Shown one piece after another: positions 31,397 to 35,335 of a stretch of 35,335 bases of DNA (positions within the stretch are counted from its first letter, which is position 1; every line of letters begins with the position of its first letter). Origin of the DNA: UBA9715 sp045614225 (GTDB lineage: Bacteria; Actinomycetota; Coriobacteriia; Coriobacteriales; Eggerthellaceae); NCBI GenBank assembly GCA_045614225.1, contig JAZLCO010000044.1, positions 1-35,335 on the forward strand, in the 5' to 3' direction. The notes under the pieces were generated by a model. It worked only from the letters and a program-made list of their open reading frames with translations. It was not told where the DNA came from and made no database searches. The translations under genes were made by a program, and so were the position numbers.

Positions 31397-32833
31397 CTAG
31401 TCCTCCAGATAATCCTTCAGCTTCGACGAGCGGGACGGATGGCGCAGCTTCGCAAGCGTCTTGGACTCGATCTGACGGATACGCTCGCGCGTGACGCCAA
31501 ACTCGCGGCCAACTTCTTCAAGCGTGCGCGGATGGCCGTCTTCGAGACCGAAACGCAGGCTGATGACCTTGCGCTCGCGCTCTGCGAGACCGTCGAGCAC
31601 CTTGGTGAGCTGCTCCTGCAGCATCGAGAAGCTGGCGGCATCGGGCGGCACCACGGCTGCATCGTCCTCGATGAAGTCGCCAAGCTGGGAATCTTCTTCC
31701 TCGCCAATGGGCGTCTCGAGCGATACGGGCTCCTGCGAGATTTTCTGAATCTCGCGAACACGCTCAGCTGAAAGGCCCATCTGCTCGCCGATTTCCTCGG
31801 GGGTAGGTTCGCGGCCGAGCTCCTGCAACAGCTGACGCTGGATGCGCACGAGCTTGTTGATGGTCTCGACCATGTGCACCGGGATGCGAATCGTGCGAGC
31901 CTGGTCGGCGATGGCGCGCGTGATGGCCTGGCGAATCCACCAGGTTGCGTACGTCGAGAACTTGTAGCCCTTCTTGTAGTCGAATTTCTCGACTGCACGG
32001 ATAAGGCCCAGGTTGCCTTCTTGGATGAGGGCGAGGAACAGCATGCCCCGGCCAACGTAACGCTTGGCGATGGACACGACCAAGCGCAGGTTCGCTTCGA
32101 TGAGCTGCTGCTTCGCATCGAGGCCCACTTGCTCGATACGGCTGAGGCGACGCATCTCGCGGCGGGGCAGCTCGATGCCCTCGTCCTCGGCACGCTCGAT
32201 TTCCTCGGTAGCCGCGACGCCGGCCTCGATCTTCATGGCGAGGTCGACCTCTTCGGCAGCTGTGAGCAGCGGAACCTTGCCGATTTCCTTCAGATACATG
32301 CGGACAGGGTCGCCGGTGAGCATGGTAACGCCCGTGTCGGTCGTGCGGCGACGCGAAGACTTGGTCTTCGAGCGCGACGAAACCTTGGGCAGCGCAACAT
32401 CGCTTGCCGCTTTCAACTCTTCTTCAGGAATACCTTCGAGCAGTTCCTCTTCGGTCTCTTCTACATGGACGCTTTCCTGCTCAGCCTGTTCGAGCTCGGC
32501 CGCTGTCGCGTCCTCGTTCTGGTCGACGTCATCGTCGAATTCATCTTCAGTTGTCATATCGTCGGCGGAGATTTCCTTCGCCTCTTCTATCGGAGCTTCT
32601 TCTGCAAGCTCTATTTGCTCTTCGTTCGCCGGAGCCTTCTCGGCGGTCTTTTTAGCTGTCGTCTTCTTGGTGGCGGGTTTTTTCCTAGTCTTCTTTGCAG
32701 CGGGCTCTTCTACGGCCTCGTTTTCTGCCACTTCTTCAACCTGCTCTTCTACCGTTTCGACGACCTCTTTCTTTTTCGTTTTCGTCTGCTTCTTCGCTGT
32801 TGTTGACTTGGTCTTCTCTTGGGCTTCAGCCAC
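31397..32833 (-). CDS. rpoD: Primary sigma factor RpoD (sigma-70/SigA)
   Basis: The 478-residue sigma factor directs housekeeping transcription. A Lys/Ala/Glu-rich acidic N-terminal region of about 170 residues is followed by region 1.2 (GDPVRMYLKEIGKVPLL), region 2 (NLRLVVSIAKRYVGRGMLFL, KFSTYATWWIRQAITRAIAD), region 3 (EELGRE-like LLQELGREPTPEEIGEQM) and region 4 with VTRERIRQIESKTLAKLRHP. Where other RpoD proteins usually have FLDLIQEGN this one reads FLALIQEGN near residue 268. GTG 32833 was chosen because AAAGGAAG is five bases upstream; ATG codons further up lack a ribosome site. The rlmKL gene follows without a gap. Confidence 0.95.
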   Translation of the reverse strand: MAEAQEKTKSTTAKKQTKTKKKEVVETVEEQVEEVAENEAVEEPAAKKTRKKPATKKTTAKKTAEKAPANEEQIELAEEAPIEEAKEISADDMTTEDEFDDDVDQNEDATAAELEQAEQESVHVEETEEELLEGIPEEELKAASDVALPKVSSRSKTKSSRRRTTDTGVTMLTGDPVRMYLKEIGKVPLLTAAEEVDLAMKIEAGVAATEEIERAEDEGIELPRREMRRLSRIEQVGLDAKQQLIEANLRLVVSIAKRYVGRGMLFLALIQEGNLGLIRAVEKFDYKKGYKFSTYATWWIRQAITRAIADQARTIRIPVHMVETINKLVRIQRQLLQELGREPTPEEIGEQMGLSAERVREIQKISQEPVSLETPIGEEEDSQLGDFIEDDAAVVPPDAASFSMLQEQLTKVLDGLAERERKVISLRFGLEDGHPRTLEEVGREFGVTRERIRQIESKTLAKLRHPSRSSKLKDYLED

Positions 32834-32949
32834 GCGAACTTCCTTTCGAAAAACCATTTCACTTAACCTCAGTTGCCTGATTTTGGGCATAGAGATACAG
32901 CGAAAGAATATATCATAATTTGCAAGGGTAAATCAAGGAAAATTTTGGG

Positions 32950-35274
32950 CTACAGTAAATCCTGCGGGTCGACGTCCACCGCAACGTTGACGTCGGGCTC
33001 AGCCTTACGGGAGCGGAAAAGCGGAAGCAGCACCTGAGAGAACGTCGATCCAAGCGGAGCTTTCACCACGATATGCCAGCGATATGCATTCCGGAGCTTC
33101 GAAAGAACACACGGCGTCGCCGCAAGCACACGCCAGTCGTCGCCACCGTAGTCGCGGACACGCAAGAGGATCTCGCGTTGCAACTTTTCAGCAGACAAGC
33201 GCACCGCCTCTTCATCAGCGCCCCAGATGAGCACGTTGGCAAGTCGCACATACGGCGGATATCCCAGCGCCTTGCGCTTGGGAAGCTCGTCGCGAAGGAA
33301 TGACGCGCGGTCATACGATGCGGCAGCACTGATTGCCGGCGACGATGCCTCGTAGGTCTGCACCAGAACTCGCCCTTCAAGTTCGGCGCGCCCAGCTCGA
33401 CCTGCCACCTGTTCGATAAGGTCAAACGTGCGCTCGCCTGCACGATAGTCGGGAAGGTGCAACTGCGTATCAGCGTTGATAACGCCAACGAGCGTGACGT
33501 CATCGAAATCAAGCCCTTTCGCAATCATTTGCGTGCCAAGCAACACAGCGACATCCGCCTGCGCGAACTCGTCGAGCAATCGCTGATGCGCTCCCTTCCC
33601 ACTTGTCGTATCGGCGTCCATACGAATTATGGGAACTGTACCCTCCACATTGGTGAAACTATCGACGAGCTCTCGCAAATCGGCTTCGACACGCTGTGTA
33701 CCAGCCCCGAACTTTTTTAGATACGGACTGCCGCACGAAGGACATGTCGGTGGTGAAGCCACTCGATAGCCGCAATGATGGCAAATGAGCGCATTGCCCC
33801 GCTCGTGGTAGGTCAGCGATGTCGAGCACGAAGGGCACTCGGGCACGAATCCGCAATCGCGGCAGAGGACGAACTTGGCAAAACCGCGTTGGTTGAGCAG
33901 CAGGACCGCCTTGTGACCTGCCGACAGTTCCGCTTCGAGCTCACTTGCAAGCCGTTTCGAGAACATCGAGCGCGAACCGCCCTTGAACTCGTGCGCCATG
34001 TCGACCACTTCGATTTCGGGCATCGCTTTGCCATTCGCGCGCTCAGGCAAGGCGACCCGATACCAGAGCGGATCTTTCGCAGCATGATAGAGGCTTTCGA
34101 TCGACGGCGTTGCCGACCCCAGCACGACCGCCGCCCCTGCGCGGCGCGCCATCCATATGGCAACGTCACGGGCATGGTAGCGTGGTGCGCTGTCCTGCTT
34201 GTACGAACCTTCGTGCTCTTCGTCGATCACGATGAGGCCGAGATTGCGCAATGGCGTGAACAAGGCGCTGCGTGCACCGACCACGACACGCGCCTCGCCT
34301 GAACGCACGAAATCCCATTGGTCGTATCGCTCGCCGTCGCTCATGCGCGAATGCATGACCGCTACCTTGTCGCCGAAACGCCCGCGGAACCGCGCAACCG
34401 TCTGCGGTGTGAGCGCAATTTCGGGAACGAGCACACATGCCGTCCTTCCCGCTGCGATGACCTGCTCGATCGCGCGGAGATAGACCTCCGTCTTCCCTGA
34501 ACCCGTCACACCATCGACGAGAACGACTTCGCCGTTTTCATGGCGGCAAGCTTCAGCGACAACGTCAAGGGCAGTTTGCTGACCAGGCGTTAGCGCCAAC
34601 GATTGATCCGTTTGCAATGAGACAGAGGGGCTTCGCCCGTCTGCCAACACACCGCGCATGCGGCGGCGGCGCTCTATCTTGATGACGTCCTTCTCGGCAA
34701 GCGACTTCAACGTGCTTGATATGTTGCCAAACTCGAGGGACAACTCGGTGGCACGCAACTCGCCCTGTTTCAGAGCGTCGAGGATTTGAATCTGCTTGAC
34801 AGCGTTCTTGCGCGGCGCGTAATCGGCAGCGCCTTCCGCCAGCATGACCCAGCGGTCATCGACCTCGCCGACCGACGGTTGCTCGAGACGGTAATAACCG
34901 CCAGCTGCTCGCACCATGCGCGGCACTCCCCCAGGAGGCGTGAACAAACGCACGCACGATGAAAGAGGAGCGATGTAGCGCTCGGAAAGCCATTGTGCGC
35001 ACGCTGCGCCTTCCTCATCGAAATAAGAATTGCTGACCGCACGCTTGATGTATTTGAGCTTTTTGGGATCGAGCCCTCCGGGAATCTCATCCGCTTCGCA
35101 TTCGAACAAATCGATGACGAACCCGACTACTTGCCGCGCACCAAGCGGCACGACGACCGCGCATCCGACCTCGATGTCATAGTCGCCTTCCGCTGCCTGC
35201 TCAGGCACGCGATACGTATATGGCGCGTCAAGCGCCTGCGTGGCGATGTCCAATATGACCGATGCAAGTTTCAT
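32950..35274 (-). CDS. priA: Primosomal protein N' (PriA helicase)
   Basis: The 774-residue PriA restarts stalled replication forks by binding branched DNA and unwinding it 3'-5'. It has an N-terminal DNA-binding domain, a winged helix, Walker A GVTGSGKTEVYLRA (near 251), Walker B VIDEEHEGSYKQ, motif III LGSATPS, and eight zinc Cys in two CxxC-type clusters (CRDCGFVPECPSC, CHHCGYRV, CPSCGSPYL). The helicase C domain has GTQMIAKGLDFDDVTLVG and QVAGRAGR. ATG 35274 lies seven bases after a TATACT box and has no Shine-Dalgarno, so its mRNA may be leaderless. It precedes rpoD on the same strand with a 116-bp gap. Confidence 0.95.
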   Translation of the reverse strand: MKLASVILDIATQALDAPYTYRVPEQAAEGDYDIEVGCAVVVPLGARQVVGFVIDLFECEADEIPGGLDPKKLKYIKRAVSNSYFDEEGAACAQWLSERYIAPLSSCVRLFTPPGGVPRMVRAAGGYYRLEQPSVGEVDDRWVMLAEGAADYAPRKNAVKQIQILDALKQGELRATELSLEFGNISSTLKSLAEKDVIKIERRRRMRGVLADGRSPSVSLQTDQSLALTPGQQTALDVVAEACRHENGEVVLVDGVTGSGKTEVYLRAIEQVIAAGRTACVLVPEIALTPQTVARFRGRFGDKVAVMHSRMSDGERYDQWDFVRSGEARVVVGARSALFTPLRNLGLIVIDEEHEGSYKQDSAPRYHARDVAIWMARRAGAAVVLGSATPSIESLYHAAKDPLWYRVALPERANGKAMPEIEVVDMAHEFKGGSRSMFSKRLASELEAELSAGHKAVLLLNQRGFAKFVLCRDCGFVPECPSCSTSLTYHERGNALICHHCGYRVASPPTCPSCGSPYLKKFGAGTQRVEADLRELVDSFTNVEGTVPIIRMDADTTSGKGAHQRLLDEFAQADVAVLLGTQMIAKGLDFDDVTLVGVINADTQLHLPDYRAGERTFDLIEQVAGRAGRAELEGRVLVQTYEASSPAISAAASYDRASFLRDELPKRKALGYPPYVRLANVLIWGADEEAVRLSAEKLQREILLRVRDYGGDDWRVLAATPCVLSKLRNAYRWHIVVKAPLGSTFSQVLLPLFRSRKAEPDVNVAVDVDPQDLL

Positions 35275-35281
35275 GGGAACG

Positions 35282-35287
35282 AGTATA
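35282..35287 (-). promoter_or_regulatory. -10 box (TATACT) of priA, leaderless position
   Basis: On the minus strand TATACT is followed by CGTTCCC and then ATG. No clear -35 hexamer lies at 17-18 bp; that space is taken by the hairpin repeat. Confidence 0.45.
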
Positions 35288-35288
35288 C

Positions 35289-35325
35289 AAGTGGCACACT
35301 GCTCCCAGGGAAGGGTGTGCCATTT
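35289..35325. repeat. Hairpin repeat, copy 2 of TGGCACA repeat
   Basis: TGGCACAC (35292-35299) pairs with GTGTGCCA (35315-35322), and the flanking bases extend the stem. Loop CTCCCAGGGAA and overall sequence match the copy at 7413-7449. It probably terminates a gene beyond the right edge. Confidence 0.55.
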
Positions 35326-35335
35326 TCCAAAAGTG

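Noticed and set aside
31874..32806. 310-residue plus-strand open frame opposite rpoD
   Set aside because: It is the complement of the Lys/Glu-rich RpoD N-terminus, which gives artificial Phe/Leu runs.

Overview
The window looks like a high-GC actinobacterial chromosome, most likely a Coriobacteriia/Eggerthellaceae-type gut anaerobe. This is an inference from the RpoD with a long Lys/Glu-rich N-terminus, the RlmKL and PriA sequences, a DUF422 carotenoid-family protein, genes whose -10 box sits 6-8 nt before the start codon, and two tRNA-targeted integrative elements with small cargo genes. No database search was possible.

Layout. (1) 1-1906 is the end of an integrative element that continues off the left edge. 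It carries the first codons of a cargo gene, a tyrosine integrase (372-1640), four integrase-arm-like repeats, and an attachment site made of the 3' half of a tRNA-Asn gene. (2) 1907-11032 is ordinary chromosome: a truncated membrane ORF, a DUF422 (CruF-like) protein, DegV, an aldo/keto reductase plus patatin-like lipase operon, a YdcF/DUF218 protein, a YegS/DagK-type lipid kinase, an RNA m5C methyltransferase and a membrane-anchored C39-like peptidase. (3) 11041-28955 is a complete integrative element of about 17.9 kb bounded by perfect 45-bp direct repeats. The right copy is the 3' part of an intact CAT-anticodon tRNA (28911-28985). (4) 28986-35335 is chromosome again: rlmKL, rpoD and priA, all on the minus strand.

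Inside the large element. The integration module is at the right: an HTH excisionase-like gene and a zinc-ribbon gene face left, while a DUF6076/CGNR-like zinc-finger gene and the integrase face right from a strong promoter. At the left is a damaged restriction-modification locus. An N-terminal and a C-terminal remnant of what looks like one MmeI-like DNA methyltransferase flank a 1064-residue protein made of zinc ribbons around a PD-(D/E)XK-type nuclease core. A DUF4268 nuclease-like gene follows. The middle holds envelope genes: an MBG/InlB-repeat surface protein with a sortase-like tail, two lipoproteins, two zinc-ribbon membrane proteins and a membrane-anchored CPYC thioredoxin-fold protein. 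No relaxase or conjugation gene is visible.

The most interesting signals are: a homologous, apparently structured leader of about 150-180 nt upstream of unrelated genes in both elements; the nuclease gene sitting inside a gutted methyltransferase gene; a recurring ATGGTTnAACCAT palindrome and an associated longer dispersed repeat confined to the big element; and the eroded first methyltransferase motif in RlmKL.
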